Positions 38,970-48,353 of a stretch of 64,000 nt of DNA are shown here, in pieces. The stretch is from Paracoccus sp. MC1862 (GTDB taxonomy: Bacteria > Pseudomonadota > Alphaproteobacteria > Rhodobacterales > Rhodobacteraceae). A program made the translations under genes and the position numbers. Under the pieces are notes generated by a model, which did no database searches, was not told where the DNA came from, and saw only the letters and a list, made by a program, of their open reading frames with translations. Location: positions 1,550,001 to 1,614,000 of the forward strand of contig NZ_CP067225.1 of NCBI RefSeq assembly GCF_016617715.1. The letters run 5' to 3'. How positions within the stretch are numbered: position 1 is the first letter of the stretch; every line of letters begins with the position of its first letter.

Positions 38970-40712
38970 TCAGGGGGCCTCGGCGGCGTCATCCAGACGC
39001 AGGCGGACGCGCTGGCGCCCCCCCCAGACCGAGAGTTCGAGTTTCCCCGCGAGATGAAGGCGGCGCCCCCTTGCCGCCAGCAGCGCAGGGCCAAGCGGCC
39101 CCTGCATCGCGCCCCAGGCGACCGCGTCCAGCGGGGCCAGGCCGGGACTGCGGGTGCGCAGGCGCAGGTGGGATTCGCCCATCGTGTCGGCGCGCTCGAT
39201 GATCTGGCCCGACAGCGCGAAGCGGGGCGCAGGAGCGCCCGCGCCGAAGGGACCGGCGCGGTCCAGCGCCTCGATCATGTCGAGGGTAGCGGCGCGGGCG
39301 TCCAGCAGGCCCGAGATGCGCAACGCGTCCCCGCCCTCCCCCTGCACCGCGCCCGCGACGAGTTCGGACAGCCGCGCCATAGCCGCGGGTATCATCGCCG
39401 GCTCGACCGTCAGACCGGCGGCCATGGCGTGGCCGCCGCCGCGGGTGATCAGCCCCTCGGCCTCAAGCCGCTGGATGGCGCGGCCAAGGTCCACGCCCGG
39501 CACCGAGCGGGCCGAGCCCTTTCCGACGCCGCCCGAGACGCCGATCACGACCGAGGGCCGGCCCGTCGCCTCTTTCAGCCGCGCGGCGACGATGCCGACG
39601 ACGCCGGGATGCCAGTCCTCGCCCGCCGCCCAGGACAGCACGGGATCGTCGCGCGCCTCGGCCTGCGCCAGCGCCGCCTCGCGCACCATGCCCTCGATCG
39701 CCCGCCGCTCGCGGTTCAGCGCATCGAGTTCCAGCGCCAGCGCCCCGGCCTCGGACGGGTCCGTGGAACTGAGGCATCGCGCGCCCAGGTCCGCCCGCCC
39801 CACCCGTCCGCCCGCGTTGATTCTCGGACCCAGCAGGAAGCCCAGGTGAAAGGCCGAGGGCGCGCTGTCCAGCCGCGCCACGTCCGACAGCGCCACGAGC
39901 CCCGGCCTTGCGCGGCGGGCCATGATCGCAAGCCCCTGCCGCACGAAGGCGCGGTTCACGCCCACCAGCGGGGCCACGTCGGCCACGGTCGCCAGCGCCA
40001 CCAGATCGAGCAGCGGGATCAGGTCGGGCTCGGGCGCCCCTTGCGCGCGCAGGACACGGTTGGCCTGCACCAGCGTCAGAAAGACCACCCCGGCCGCGCA
40101 GAGATGCCCCAGCGCGCCGTCCTCGTCCGCGCGGTTGGGGTTCACCACGGCCAGCACGGGCGGCAGGGTCTCGCCGCCCTGATGATGGTCCAGCACGACC
40201 ACGTCGGCACGGGCGCGCGCGACGGCCAGCGCCTCGTGGCTGAGCGTGCCGCAGTCCACGCAGACGATCAGCGTGTGGTTCTGCGCCAGCCTGTCGATGG
40301 CCGGGGCGTTGGGGCCGTAACCCTCGTCGATGCGGTCGGGGACATAAAGCGTCGCGTCCCGCCCCTGCGCGCGCAGCCAGCAGAGGATCAGCGCCGCCGA
40401 GGCGCCGCCGTCCACATCGTAGTCGGCGAAGACGGCGATGCGCTCGCCCGATGTGACTGCGGCGACCAGCCGCTCGGCGGCCAGGCCCATGTCGCGCAGG
40501 CGCAGGGGATCGGGCAGCAGGTCGCGCAGGCGCGGGTCGAGATGGCCCGGCGCGTCCTCGGGCGTGACGCCACGGGCGGCGAGGATGCGGGCCACGGGCA
40601 GCGGAAGGCCCGCCGCCTGCGCCAGCCCTTCGGCGATCCGTTCCCCGGCGGGATCGGGGCCGGTCCAGCGGCGGCCGGTCAGAGAGCGTTCGACATCAAG
40701 GAAGGTGGTCAT
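38970..40712 (-). CDS. recJ: Single-stranded-DNA exonuclease RecJ
   Basis: 580-residue 5'-3' exonuclease of the DHH family used in recombination and mismatch repair. Visible motifs: F-A-D-Y-D-V-D-G-G-A-S-A-A (metal site), V-V-L-D-H-H-Q-G-G-E (DHH), and the DHHA1 motif G-G-G-H-A-M-A-A-G-L. The ATG at 40712 is preferred over an upstream start at 40808 because the core begins there (MTTFLDVERSL). Length is normal. tRNA-Glu follows downstream on the same strand. Confidence 0.95.
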   Translation of the reverse strand: MTTFLDVERSLTGRRWTGPDPAGERIAEGLAQAAGLPLPVARILAARGVTPEDAPGHLDPRLRDLLPDPLRLRDMGLAAERLVAAVTSGERIAVFADYDVDGGASAALILCWLRAQGRDATLYVPDRIDEGYGPNAPAIDRLAQNHTLIVCVDCGTLSHEALAVARARADVVVLDHHQGGETLPPVLAVVNPNRADEDGALGHLCAAGVVFLTLVQANRVLRAQGAPEPDLIPLLDLVALATVADVAPLVGVNRAFVRQGLAIMARRARPGLVALSDVARLDSAPSAFHLGFLLGPRINAGGRVGRADLGARCLSSTDPSEAGALALELDALNRERRAIEGMVREAALAQAEARDDPVLSWAAGEDWHPGVVGIVAARLKEATGRPSVVIGVSGGVGKGSARSVPGVDLGRAIQRLEAEGLITRGGGHAMAAGLTVEPAMIPAAMARLSELVAGAVQGEGGDALRISGLLDARAATLDMIEALDRAGPFGAGAPAPRFALSGQIIERADTMGESHLRLRTRSPGLAPLDAVAWGAMQGPLGPALLAARGRRLHLAGKLELSVWGGRQRVRLRLDDAAEAP

Positions 40713-40809
40713 GCCGCCGCTTGTCGCCAAGCCGGTGCCCGGGCGCAAGCCCGATGGGGCGACGTCCCGCTGTTGTGAAACAGCGCGCCAGAAAGAAAGG
40801 GGTTTCACA

Positions 40810-40945
40810 CGCCCGAGCCTCTGCGGGATATTCGACCCCGTTCGAAGAACAGATGGCTGCGGAGGATCGGAAGTGTTCCGGTGGGCTTCCGCACACCCGG
40901 AGGAGAGACAGCCTTGACGGCCGTTTTCTCCGCGAGATGGGTCCG
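40810..40945 (+). ncRNA. Possible 6S RNA
   Basis: In the 279-base gap between recJ and the J-domain gene, CTC-T-GCGG (40819-40826) can pair with CCGCGAG (40930-40936) with further outer CCC/GGG pairs, closing a long hairpin. The 5' strand reads CCTCTGCGGGATATTCG, similar to CTCTGAGATGTTCG of E. coli 6S RNA, and the 3' strand ACAGCCTTGACGGC matches the ACAGCCTGCGGC small hairpin in the E. coli 3' bubble. 6S RNA mimics an open promoter and sequesters sigma70 RNA polymerase. The call rests on these two matches and the pairing; strand and ends are not certain. Confidence 0.4.
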
Positions 40946-40991
40946 GTGGCTTTCACCGGGGAAGGCCCGGCCCAAGCCGAAGCGGCGCCCA

Positions 40992-41618
40992 TCACTCCTT
41001 GAAGCTGCGGCTGTCCTTGATCTGGTCCCAGGCCCAGACGACCTCCTGCAGGCGGTCCTCGTCGGAACGGTCGCCGCCGTTCATGTCGGGGTGCAGGTCC
41101 TTGACCAGCGACTTGTACTGCTTGCGGATTTCCTGCTTGGTCCAGCTGTCCTTGGCGTCCAGGATCTCCAGCGCGCGGCGCTCGGTGGGCGGCAGCTTGC
41201 GGGTGGCGCGCAGGCGGGCCTCGGGGTTGGTGCCATTGGCGCCGAGGATCTCCAGCGGGTCGCTGACGCCATGGCGGGCCCAGGCCTGTTCCTGCGTGGC
41301 CCGGCCAAAGGGGCGGGTCGGGCGTTCCCAGACGGTGGCGTTGTCCAGAAACTCCTGGAACTCGGCCTCGGACTGGCCCTGAAAGTAGTTCCAGTTGGTG
41401 TTGTATTCCCGCACATGGTCCTTGCAGAACCAGTAGTAATCGTCCAGCTGCTTGGGCGACTTCGGCGCGCGATACTGGCCCGGCTGGGTGCAGCCGGCCT
41501 TGTCGCACCTGCGGGTCGAGGTCTCGAAGGCGCCGGACATCCCGCGACGGCCCTTGGACCGCCGCTTCTTGTCCGAAGCGGCGGAGATATCGAAACCGAA
41601 CGGGTCGCTGTTGGTCAT
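40992..41618 (-). CDS. J-domain protein
   Basis: 208-residue protein with a J domain at the C-terminus: L-D-A-K-D-S-W-T-K-Q-E-I-R-K-Q-Y-K-S-L-V-K-D-L-H-P-D near residue 170, containing the HPD motif that stimulates Hsp70 ATPase. The N-terminal half has Cys/His-rich segments (C-D-K-A-G-C and W-F-C-K-D-H) that may hold zinc. This is the DnaJ-like protein commonly placed beside bolA in Rhodobacterales. The ATG at 41618 (not 41660) gives the natural N-terminus. Divergent from bolA 75 bases away. Confidence 0.88.
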   Translation of the reverse strand: MTNSDPFGFDISAASDKKRRSKGRRGMSGAFETSTRRCDKAGCTQPGQYRAPKSPKQLDDYYWFCKDHVREYNTNWNYFQGQSEAEFQEFLDNATVWERPTRPFGRATQEQAWARHGVSDPLEILGANGTNPEARLRATRKLPPTERRALEILDAKDSWTKQEIRKQYKSLVKDLHPDMNGGDRSDEDRLQEVVWAWDQIKDSRSFKE

Positions 41619-41692
41619 GAATGGCCTGCTTTTCGACTCGGGACCGGGAGTGTAGGTCATTTCACCGGAAGAAAAAGAGGGAGCGGCCGGAA

Positions 41693-41953
41693 ATGCAGCA
41701 GACTATCGCCGAAGAGATGCAGGCACGCCTGATGGAGCTTGAGCCGACGCGGCTCGAGGTCATCGACGAAAGCGAACAACACCGCGGCCACGGCGGCTGG
41801 CGCGAGGGCGGGCAGACGCATTTCCGCATCCGCATGGCCTCGGGCCGGTTCAAGGGGCTTGGCCGGGTGGAACAGCACCGGCTGGTCAACCGCACGCTGG
41901 GCGACATCGTGCCCCGTATCCACGCGCTGGCGCTGGAGCTATCGGCAGAGTGA
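41693..41953 (+). CDS. BolA-family protein
   Basis: 86-residue BolA domain (E-V-I-D-E-S-E-Q-H-R-G-H ... H-F-R-I-R-M-A-S ... L-V-N-R-T-L-G-D-I-V-P-R-I-H-A-L-A-L-E-L), with the conserved class I HxxH-like region and C-terminal His. BolA proteins work with monothiol glutaredoxins in iron-sulfur trafficking. The ATG at 41693 is preferred over 41621 because the upstream part is not BolA-like. Confidence 0.92.
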   Translation: MQQTIAEEMQARLMELEPTRLEVIDESEQHRGHGGWREGGQTHFRIRMASGRFKGLGRVEQHRLVNRTLGDIVPRIHALALELSAE

Positions 41954-42046
41954 TTGTCCTCATTTGTATCTGTTAGCGCCCACAGGCTGGACGGAACCAC
42001 GGGCCGGGCCTAAGAGCGCCTGCAAACGGCCAGCAAGGATCGACAG

Positions 42047-43015
42047 ATGAGCGCCTCTACCACCGATTTCAACGACCGGATGCTTTCGCTGGGCCTCGCC
42101 CGCGTCAGCGAGGCCGCAGCCCATGCCTCGGCCCGGCTGATCGGCCGCGGCGACGAGAAGGCCGCCGACCAGGCCGCCGTCAACGCCATGCGCGACCAGT
42201 TGAACAAGCTGGACATCCGTGGCGTCGTCGTCATCGGCGAGGGCGAGCGCGACGAGGCGCCGATGCTGTTCATCGGCGAGGAAGTCGGCAGTGGCGACGG
42301 CCCCGAGGTGGACATCGCGCTGGACCCGCTGGAAGGCACCACCCTGACCGCCAAGGACATGCCGAACGCGCTGACCGTGATCGCCATGGCCCCGCGCGGC
42401 ACGCTGCTGCACGCCCCCGACGTCTACATGGACAAGCTGGCGGTGGGGCCGGGCTATGACACGGACGTGGTCAGCCTGGACATGACTCCCACGGAACGCG
42501 TCCATGCGCTGGCCAAGGCCGGCGGCGTCCGCCCCGAGGACATCACCGTCTGCATCCTGGAACGCCCGCGCCACGAGGCGATGATCGCCGAGGTCCGCGC
42601 CACCGGCGCCGCCATCCGCCTGATCACCGACGGCGACGTGGCAGGCGTCATGCATGTGGCCGAGCCCGACAAGACCGGCATCGACATGTACATGGGTTCG
42701 GGCGGGGCGCCCGAGGGCGTGCTGGCCGCATCCGCGCTGAAATGCATGGGCGGGCAGATCTGGGGTCGGCTGCTGTTCCGCAACGACGACGAACGCGGGC
42801 GTGCCGCGAAAGCCGGCATCACCGACCTGAACCGCATCTACACCCGCGACGAGATGGTGACGGCGGACGTGATCTTTTCCGCCACCGGCGTCACCAACGG
42901 GTCCATCGTCAAGGGCCTGCGGCGCGAGCCCAACTTCATCGAGACCGAGACGATCCTGATGCGGTCCAAGACCGGCTCGGTCCGGCGGATGATCTACCGC
43001 AACCCGATCCGCTGA
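42047..43015 (+). CDS. glpX: Fructose-1,6-bisphosphatase class II
   Basis: 322-residue GlpX-type phosphatase for gluconeogenesis or the Calvin cycle. Metal-site motifs are V-V-I-G-E-G-E-R-D-E-A-P-M and D-I-A-L-D-P-L-E-G-T-T; a G-S-G-G-A-P-E-G-V-L-A-A motif binds sugar phosphate. Length and motifs are typical. A strong terminator follows (43034-43064). Confidence 0.95.
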   Translation: MSASTTDFNDRMLSLGLARVSEAAAHASARLIGRGDEKAADQAAVNAMRDQLNKLDIRGVVVIGEGERDEAPMLFIGEEVGSGDGPEVDIALDPLEGTTLTAKDMPNALTVIAMAPRGTLLHAPDVYMDKLAVGPGYDTDVVSLDMTPTERVHALAKAGGVRPEDITVCILERPRHEAMIAEVRATGAAIRLITDGDVAGVMHVAEPDKTGIDMYMGSGGAPEGVLAASALKCMGGQIWGRLLFRNDDERGRAAKAGITDLNRIYTRDEMVTADVIFSATGVTNGSIVKGLRREPNFIETETILMRSKTGSVRRMIYRNPIR

Positions 43016-43033
43016 CCCCTGCCCCATCGACGA

Positions 43034-43064
43034 ACGGCCGCCGCAGGACCCCTGCGGCGGCCGT
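43034..43064 (+). terminator. Strong terminator of glpX
   Basis: A 14-bp perfect stem, ACGGCCGCCGCAGG (43034-43047) / CCTGCGGCGGCCGT (43051-43064), with a 3-base loop and TTCGTTT after it. Confidence 0.9.
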
Positions 43065-43088
43065 TTCGTTTCCAGGTGGCCTGAATGA

Positions 43089-43116
43089 AAAGGCCCCGTC
43101 CATGGACGGGGCCTTT
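43089..43116. terminator. Bidirectional terminator between glpX and the RND operon
   Basis: Perfect 28-base palindrome, AAAGGCCCCGTCCA / TGGACGGGGCCTTT, with A-run and T-run on either side; it can end both the plus-strand glpX transcript and the minus-strand efflux operon. Confidence 0.9.
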
Positions 43117-43130
43117 CGATCGGCAGCGCC

Positions 43131-46100
43131 TCAGGTGGCGGGCGCTTCCGCCGGCATCCGCTTGCGCGTGAACAGCCGGGTGACGATCACGAAGAAGACC
43201 GGCACGAAGATCAGCGTCAGCGCGGTCCCGGTGAAGGTGCCGAAGAACGCGGGATAGCCGATGGCGTGGCGCGCGCCCGCCCCCGCTCCCGAGGACAGGA
43301 TCAGCGGCATCACCCCCAGCCCGAAGGCCAGCGAGGTCATCACGATCGGCCGCAGCCGCAGCCGCGCGGCGGTGCGGACCGCCGTGACCGCGTCCTCGCG
43401 GAAGGAATCCATCCGCTCCCGCGCGAACTCGACGATCATGATGCCGTTCTTCCCGGTCAGGCCCACGACGGTCAGCAGGCCGACCTGAAAGTAGACGCCG
43501 TTCTCCTGCCCGCCGACCCAGGCGCCGATCAGGGCGCCAAGGACACCCACCGGCATCGCCAGCAGCACCGCGATGGGGATGGTCCAGCTTTCGTAAAGCG
43601 CGGCAAGGCACAGGAACACCGTGGCCAAGGCCAAGGCGTAAAGCGCATAGGCGCCGGCGCCCGCTTCCTTCTCTTCCAGCGAAAGGCCGGTCCATTGCAG
43701 ACTGAAGCCCGGGGGAAGCTCGGCCGCCAGCCGCTCCATCTCGATCAGGGCGTCGCCGGTCGAGTAGCCCGGCGCAGGCATCCCGTCGATCGCCATCGCG
43801 GCCTGCGCGTTGTAGCGCTTGACCTGCTGCGGGCCATAGATCCAGTCCTGCGTGGCGAAGGTCGAGAAATCCACGAACTCGCCGTTGGCGTTCTGGATGC
43901 GCCACAGTTCCAGGTCGCGCGGCGCGCTGCGCGCCCATGGTTCACCCTGCACATAGACGCGCTTGATGCGGCCCTCGTAGATGAAGTCGTTGACATAAGC
44001 GCCCGACCACACCGTCGCCAGGAACGAGCCCACATCGGTCGCGGTCACGCCCACGGCCCCGGCCTTGGCCCAGTCGATGTTCAGTTCGAACTGCGGCGCG
44101 TCCTCGACCCCGTTGGGGCGCACGGCGGTCAGCACCGGGCTTTCACTCGCCATGCCCAGCAGCATGTTGCGCGCTTCCAGCAGTTCCTCGTGCGACTGGC
44201 CAGCCGAGGCCGTCAGGTAAGCCGAGAAGCCGCTGGCGTTTCCAAGTTCCAACACTGCGGGGGGGACGATGGGGATGACTATGGCCTCGCGGATGCCGCC
44301 CATCAGCGGACCGAAGGCGCGCGCGGCGATGGCTTGGGCCGAGCGTTCCGGATCGGCCCGTTCCTCCCAGTCCTTCAGGCGGACGAACATCATGCCCATG
44401 TTCTGCCCCTGCCCCGCAAAGGAAAAGCCGCGCACGGCAAAGACGGATTCGACGTTCTCGGCCTCGGCGGTAGTGAAATAGTCCGAAACCTTGTCCATGA
44501 CAGCCTCGGTCGCCTCGGCGGTGGTGCCGGTCGGGGCCTGCACGATGGTCATGATCGCGCCCTGGTCCTCATCGGGCAGGAAGGCGGTGGGCGTGCGCTG
44601 GAACATGAACACCATGCCGGCCAGCAACAGGCCATAGACGATCATCATCCGCCACGGACGCGCCGTCGTGCTGCGGACAATGGCCATGTAGCCGTTGGTG
44701 ACGCGGCCGAAGTTCCGCTCGAACCAGTCGCTGAAGCGGCTGCCGAGCCAGGCCATCGCGCCCATCCGGCGGCCGGACGAATGGCCATGGTGATGCGGCT
44801 TCAGCATCGTCGCGCAAAGCGCGGGCGTGAAGGTCAGCGCGATGAAGACCGACAGCATCATGGCGGACACGATGGTGACGGCGAACTGCTTGTACATCTC
44901 GCCGGTCGAGCCGCCGAAGAAGGCCATCGGCACGAAGACCGCCGAGACGACGATGCCGATGCCGACCAGCGCGCCCGAGATCTCGTCCATCGACTTGCGC
45001 GTGGCCTCGACGGGACCCAGTCCCTCGTCGCGCATGATCCGCTCGACGTTCTCGACCACCACGATGGCGTCATCGACCAGAAGGCCGATGGCCAGAACCA
45101 TCGCCAGCATGGTCAGCGTGTTGATGCTGAAGCCCAGCACCGCCATGATCCCGAAGGTACCGAGGATCACGACCGGCACCGCCAGCGTGGGGATCAGCGT
45201 CGCCCGGAAGTTGTGCAGGAAGATCAGCATGACCAGGACGACCAGAATGATCGCCTCGATCAGCGTGTGCACCACCGCCTCGATCGAGATCAGGACGAAG
45301 GGCGTGGTGTCATAGGGGATGACATATTCCACGCCCGCCGGCATGAACTGGGCCAGTTCGGCCACCCGCGCCTTGACCAGTTCCGCCGTGTCGAGCGCGT
45401 TCGCGCCCGAGGCAAGCTGGATCGCAAGGCCCGAGGAGGACTGGCCGTTGTAGAAGCCTTCGATCTCGTAGTTCTCGGACCCCAGTTCGGCGCGGGCCAC
45501 GTCGCGCAGCAGGACCAGCCCGCCGTCGGTGTCGGCCCGCAGGACGATGCGCTCGAAGTCCTCGGGCGTCCGCAGCAGCGACTGCGCGGTGATCGTGGCG
45601 TTCAGTTGCTGGCCTTCCGGCGCGGGCATCGCGCCAAAGGCGCCCGCGGAAATCTGGGCGTTCTGGGCGCGGATCGCGCCCACCACCTGCGCGGGCGTCA
45701 GGTCATAGTATTTCAGCTTGGTCGGGTCCAGCCAGATCCGCATCGAGTATTCCGACCCGAAGACCTGCACGCTGCCCACGCCGTCGATCCGCGAGATCGG
45801 CTCGACCATGTAGGAGTTGAGATAGTCCGCAAGGTCGATGGCGCTGCGCGTCCCGTCGGTGGACACCAGCGCCACGACCATCAGGAAGCCGGTTGCCGAT
45901 TTCTCGACCGTGACGCCCTGGCGCGCCACCGCCTCGGGCAGCCCGGCCTCGGCCTGCGCCAGCTTGTTCTGGACCTGCACCTGCGCGATGTCCGGGTTGG
46001 TGCCCAGTTCGAAGCTGAGCGTGATCTGCGCGCCGCCTGTCGAGGTCGTCGAGGATTCGATGTTCCGCAGCCCGTCAAGGCCGGTCATCTCGCGTTCGAT

Positions 46101-46292
46101 GAGCTGGACGACGGTGTCGGCCGATGTCTGCGCCGAGGCGCCGGGGTAGGCCGTCCTGATGACGATCGAGGGGCCGGCGATCGAGGGATATTGCGACACC
46201 GGCAGTTGCAGGACCGACAGCAGGCCCAAGCCCATGATGATGATGGCGATGACCCATGCGAAGATGGGCCGGTTGATGAAGAAGCGGGCCAT
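43131..46292 (-). CDS. RND multidrug efflux permease (HAE1 type)
   Basis: 1053-residue AcrB/MexB-like proton-driven pump of the inner membrane. It begins MARFFINRPIFAWVIAII as HAE1 pumps do, carries the TM4 proton-relay pair D-D in G-L-L-V-D-D-A-I-V-V-V-E-N, and has two periplasmic domains and twelve membrane helices of standard length. The membrane-fusion gene lies three bases upstream. No outer-membrane channel gene is adjacent, so a shared TolC-type protein is expected. Confidence 0.95.
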   Translation of the reverse strand: MARFFINRPIFAWVIAIIIMGLGLLSVLQLPVSQYPSIAGPSIVIRTAYPGASAQTSADTVVQLIEREMTGLDGLRNIESSTTSTGGAQITLSFELGTNPDIAQVQVQNKLAQAEAGLPEAVARQGVTVEKSATGFLMVVALVSTDGTRSAIDLADYLNSYMVEPISRIDGVGSVQVFGSEYSMRIWLDPTKLKYYDLTPAQVVGAIRAQNAQISAGAFGAMPAPEGQQLNATITAQSLLRTPEDFERIVLRADTDGGLVLLRDVARAELGSENYEIEGFYNGQSSSGLAIQLASGANALDTAELVKARVAELAQFMPAGVEYVIPYDTTPFVLISIEAVVHTLIEAIILVVLVMLIFLHNFRATLIPTLAVPVVILGTFGIMAVLGFSINTLTMLAMVLAIGLLVDDAIVVVENVERIMRDEGLGPVEATRKSMDEISGALVGIGIVVSAVFVPMAFFGGSTGEMYKQFAVTIVSAMMLSVFIALTFTPALCATMLKPHHHGHSSGRRMGAMAWLGSRFSDWFERNFGRVTNGYMAIVRSTTARPWRMMIVYGLLLAGMVFMFQRTPTAFLPDEDQGAIMTIVQAPTGTTAEATEAVMDKVSDYFTTAEAENVESVFAVRGFSFAGQGQNMGMMFVRLKDWEERADPERSAQAIAARAFGPLMGGIREAIVIPIVPPAVLELGNASGFSAYLTASAGQSHEELLEARNMLLGMASESPVLTAVRPNGVEDAPQFELNIDWAKAGAVGVTATDVGSFLATVWSGAYVNDFIYEGRIKRVYVQGEPWARSAPRDLELWRIQNANGEFVDFSTFATQDWIYGPQQVKRYNAQAAMAIDGMPAPGYSTGDALIEMERLAAELPPGFSLQWTGLSLEEKEAGAGAYALYALALATVFLCLAALYESWTIPIAVLLAMPVGVLGALIGAWVGGQENGVYFQVGLLTVVGLTGKNGIMIVEFARERMDSFREDAVTAVRTAARLRLRPIVMTSLAFGLGVMPLILSSGAGAGARHAIGYPAFFGTFTGTALTLIFVPVFFVIVTRLFTRKRMPAEAPAT

Positions 46293-46295
46293 GCG

Positions 46296-47480
46296 TCAGT
46301 TCCCTTCGGCCGGCGCGGCTGCTTGGGCCGGTGCCGCGGCATCCGCTGCCGGCCGGGCTGCGGCGGGCTGTTCGGCGGGCGCGATCTCGACCGGGGCGCC
46401 GGGCGCGACCTTCTGGAAGCCGGTGCTGATGATCTGGTCGCCGGGGTTCAGCCCGCCGGTGACCACCCAGTTGTTCGCATCCGAGGTGAGGATCGTCAGG
46501 TCACGCACCGCGACCGTCCCGTTCTCGGCCACCCACACATGCGGAACGCCCTGCGCGTCGCGCATCACCACGGATTGCGGGACGAGGTAAACGCCCTGTT
46601 CCTCGATCTGCGGCAGCAGCACCTCGACATAAAGGCCGGGCAGCAGCAGCTTGTCGGGGTTGGGGAAGGCGATGCGCAGGGTGATCATGCCGGTCGTCGG
46701 CTCGACCTGCGGCTCGGCTGCGCGCAACTCGCCTTTGACGGGATATTCGTCGCCCGTGGGCAGGATCAGCGTGGCCTGCCCCGTCGCCAGCACGCCACCC
46801 TGGGTTTCGGCCTGGCGCCAGCGCAGCAGGTCGTTGGCCGACTGCGTCACGTCCACATAGACCGGATCAAGCGCCCGGATCGTCGTCAGCGGCGTGGGCT
46901 GCTGGGCCGCGACCAGCGTGCCCGGCGTGGCCTGGGAAAACCCGATGGCGCCGGCGATGGGCGCGCGAATGGTCGTCCGCTCGTAGTCGATCTCGGCCGA
47001 TTGCAGTTGCGCCTGCGCCAGTTGCAACGCGGCGTTGGCCCCGTCGCGGGCGGCCACGGCGCTGTCGCGCCTCTGGCCCGATCCGGCGTTGGTGGCCAGC
47101 AGTTCCTCGGCACGCCGGGCCTCGCGCTCGGCAAGATCGTAGTTCGCCTGGGCCTGCGCCACGCTGGCCTGGGCTGCGGAGACGGCGGCGGCGTAGGTCT
47201 CGTCCTCGATGGTGTAAAGCGGCTGGCCCGCTTCGACCTCGCGGCCTTCCTCGAACTGCCGTTCGCGGATGATGCCCGACACCTGTGGCCGCACCTCGGA
47301 GATGGTCGAGGCCTTGATGCGGCCAGGCAGACGCGCGGTCAGGGTATAGTCGGTCGGCTCTGCGGCGATGACGGTCACGGACGGGGTTGGCGCCTGCGCC
47401 GAAACGGCAAGCGGCGAAAGGCTGACAAGCAGCGCGGCAATCACGCCCAGCGCGGGCGAAGAGGAACGGAATCGGAGCAT
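46296..47480 (-). CDS. RND efflux membrane-fusion protein (AcrA-type)
   Basis: 394-residue periplasmic adaptor. A signal peptide (MLRFRSSSPALGVIAALL..VSA) is followed by the beta-barrel/lipoyl part (T-A-R-L-P-G-R-I-K-A-S-T-I-S-E-V-R-P-Q-V-S-G-I-I), a coiled-coil hairpin (about residues 95-160), the second lipoyl half and the membrane-proximal domain. A Pro/Ala-rich tail ends the protein. An upstream start at 47690 is less likely because it would place 70 residues before the signal. Confidence 0.94.
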   Translation of the reverse strand: MLRFRSSSPALGVIAALLVSLSPLAVSAQAPTPSVTVIAAEPTDYTLTARLPGRIKASTISEVRPQVSGIIRERQFEEGREVEAGQPLYTIEDETYAAAVSAAQASVAQAQANYDLAEREARRAEELLATNAGSGQRRDSAVAARDGANAALQLAQAQLQSAEIDYERTTIRAPIAGAIGFSQATPGTLVAAQQPTPLTTIRALDPVYVDVTQSANDLLRWRQAETQGGVLATGQATLILPTGDEYPVKGELRAAEPQVEPTTGMITLRIAFPNPDKLLLPGLYVEVLLPQIEEQGVYLVPQSVVMRDAQGVPHVWVAENGTVAVRDLTILTSDANNWVVTGGLNPGDQIISTGFQKVAPGAPVEIAPAEQPAAARPAADAAAPAQAAAPAEGN

Positions 47481-47545
47481 GTGGAGCTTTCCGGTTGTCG
47501 GGAGAAACGGCTTGGCGGGGTTTCGGCGCGTCGGCGCCGGAAAAG

Positions 47546-48199
47546 TCAATGCTTGATCGCGGGGCTTGCGCGACCGGGGGGGCGGGTCATCCGCCCGGCC
47601 GTCGGAGCTGCGCGCAGCAGGTCCATTTGACGGCGCAGCAGCCTGCCGCCGAAGGACGCCAGCGGAAAGCCCTTGCCGGATCGCAGCCATTCGCGGAGAA
47701 GGCCGACCACGGTGACGGACAGGACGATCTGCGCCTCGTGCGGGGTGAAATCGGGATGCAGCGTCCCGTTGTCCCGCGCGCGCTGCATGATCCGCAGGAT
47801 CAGCGCCCGCATCTCGGCATCCAGCCGGGCGAGCGTGTCGTTGCGTTCCGCCGGCGTCAGGTTTGACATGATGCGGAAGATCCGTTGCCGCCCCTCGTCC
47901 TGCTCAAAGGATTGCAGGGCCTCGACCGTCGCGTCCAGCAGGCATCCCAGCGGGTCCGGCCCGGCATCGGCGACCCCGGCGAGGATCTGTTCCTGCGGCA
48001 GGAAGCTGCGCTGGTGCAGGGCGGCAAGGACCTCGGTCTTGTCTTTGAAATGCCAGTAGAACGCCCCGCGTGTGACCCCTGCCGCGCGCGAGACCGCGTC
48101 CAGCGTCGTGGCCGCAAAGCCCCGCTCGCAGAACATCCGCTCGGCCGCATCAAGGATGGCCTGCCGCGTCAGCTCCGAATCTTCCCGTGTCTTCCGCAT
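47546..48199 (-). CDS. TetR/AcrR-family repressor of the efflux operon
   Basis: 217-residue regulator. The N-terminal helix-turn-helix is T-R-Q-A-I-L-D-A-A-E-R-M-F-C-E-R-G-F-A-A-T-T-L-D-A-V-S with the following G-V-T-R-G-A-F-Y-W-H-F, typical of AcrR-like repressors; the C-terminal part is the ligand-binding helical domain. The gene is upstream of the MFP and RND genes in the same direction (65-base gap), so it probably represses its own operon through the operator at 48230. Confidence 0.92.
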   Translation of the reverse strand: MRKTREDSELTRQAILDAAERMFCERGFAATTLDAVSRAAGVTRGAFYWHFKDKTEVLAALHQRSFLPQEQILAGVADAGPDPLGCLLDATVEALQSFEQDEGRQRIFRIMSNLTPAERNDTLARLDAEMRALILRIMQRARDNGTLHPDFTPHEAQIVLSVTVVGLLREWLRSGKGFPLASFGGRLLRRQMDLLRAAPTAGRMTRPPGRASPAIKH

Positions 48200-48222
48200 G
48201 CGGCCCTTCCTTGCATCGGGCC

Positions 48223-48250
48223 GTTATAGACATTCATGTATGTATGTAAA
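48223..48250 (-). promoter_or_regulatory. Promoter and AcrR-like operator of the efflux operon
   Basis: On the minus strand -35 TTTACA (48245-48250) and -10 TATAAC (48223-48228) are 16 bases apart. The spacer and -35 contain TTTACATACATACATGAATG, close to the E. coli AcrR operator (TACATACATTTGTGAATGTATG), so a bound repressor would block RNA polymerase. A GGAAGG ribosome site precedes the tetR ATG. Confidence 0.72.
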
Positions 48251-48353
48251 CACCTGCCGCTGTAAAATTTCGCAGGCCCGCTGTCCTGCGGGTGGCGGTC
48301 ATGCCGGGGGCATAGCCATCGTCACGGCACCCCGGTCCCGCGCAGGCACCGGT

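Noticed and set aside
43266..47630. A 1454-residue open frame on the plus strand through the efflux operon
   Set aside because: It is antisense to the RND and MFP genes; its composition is that of a GC-rich shadow frame and it has no ribosome site.
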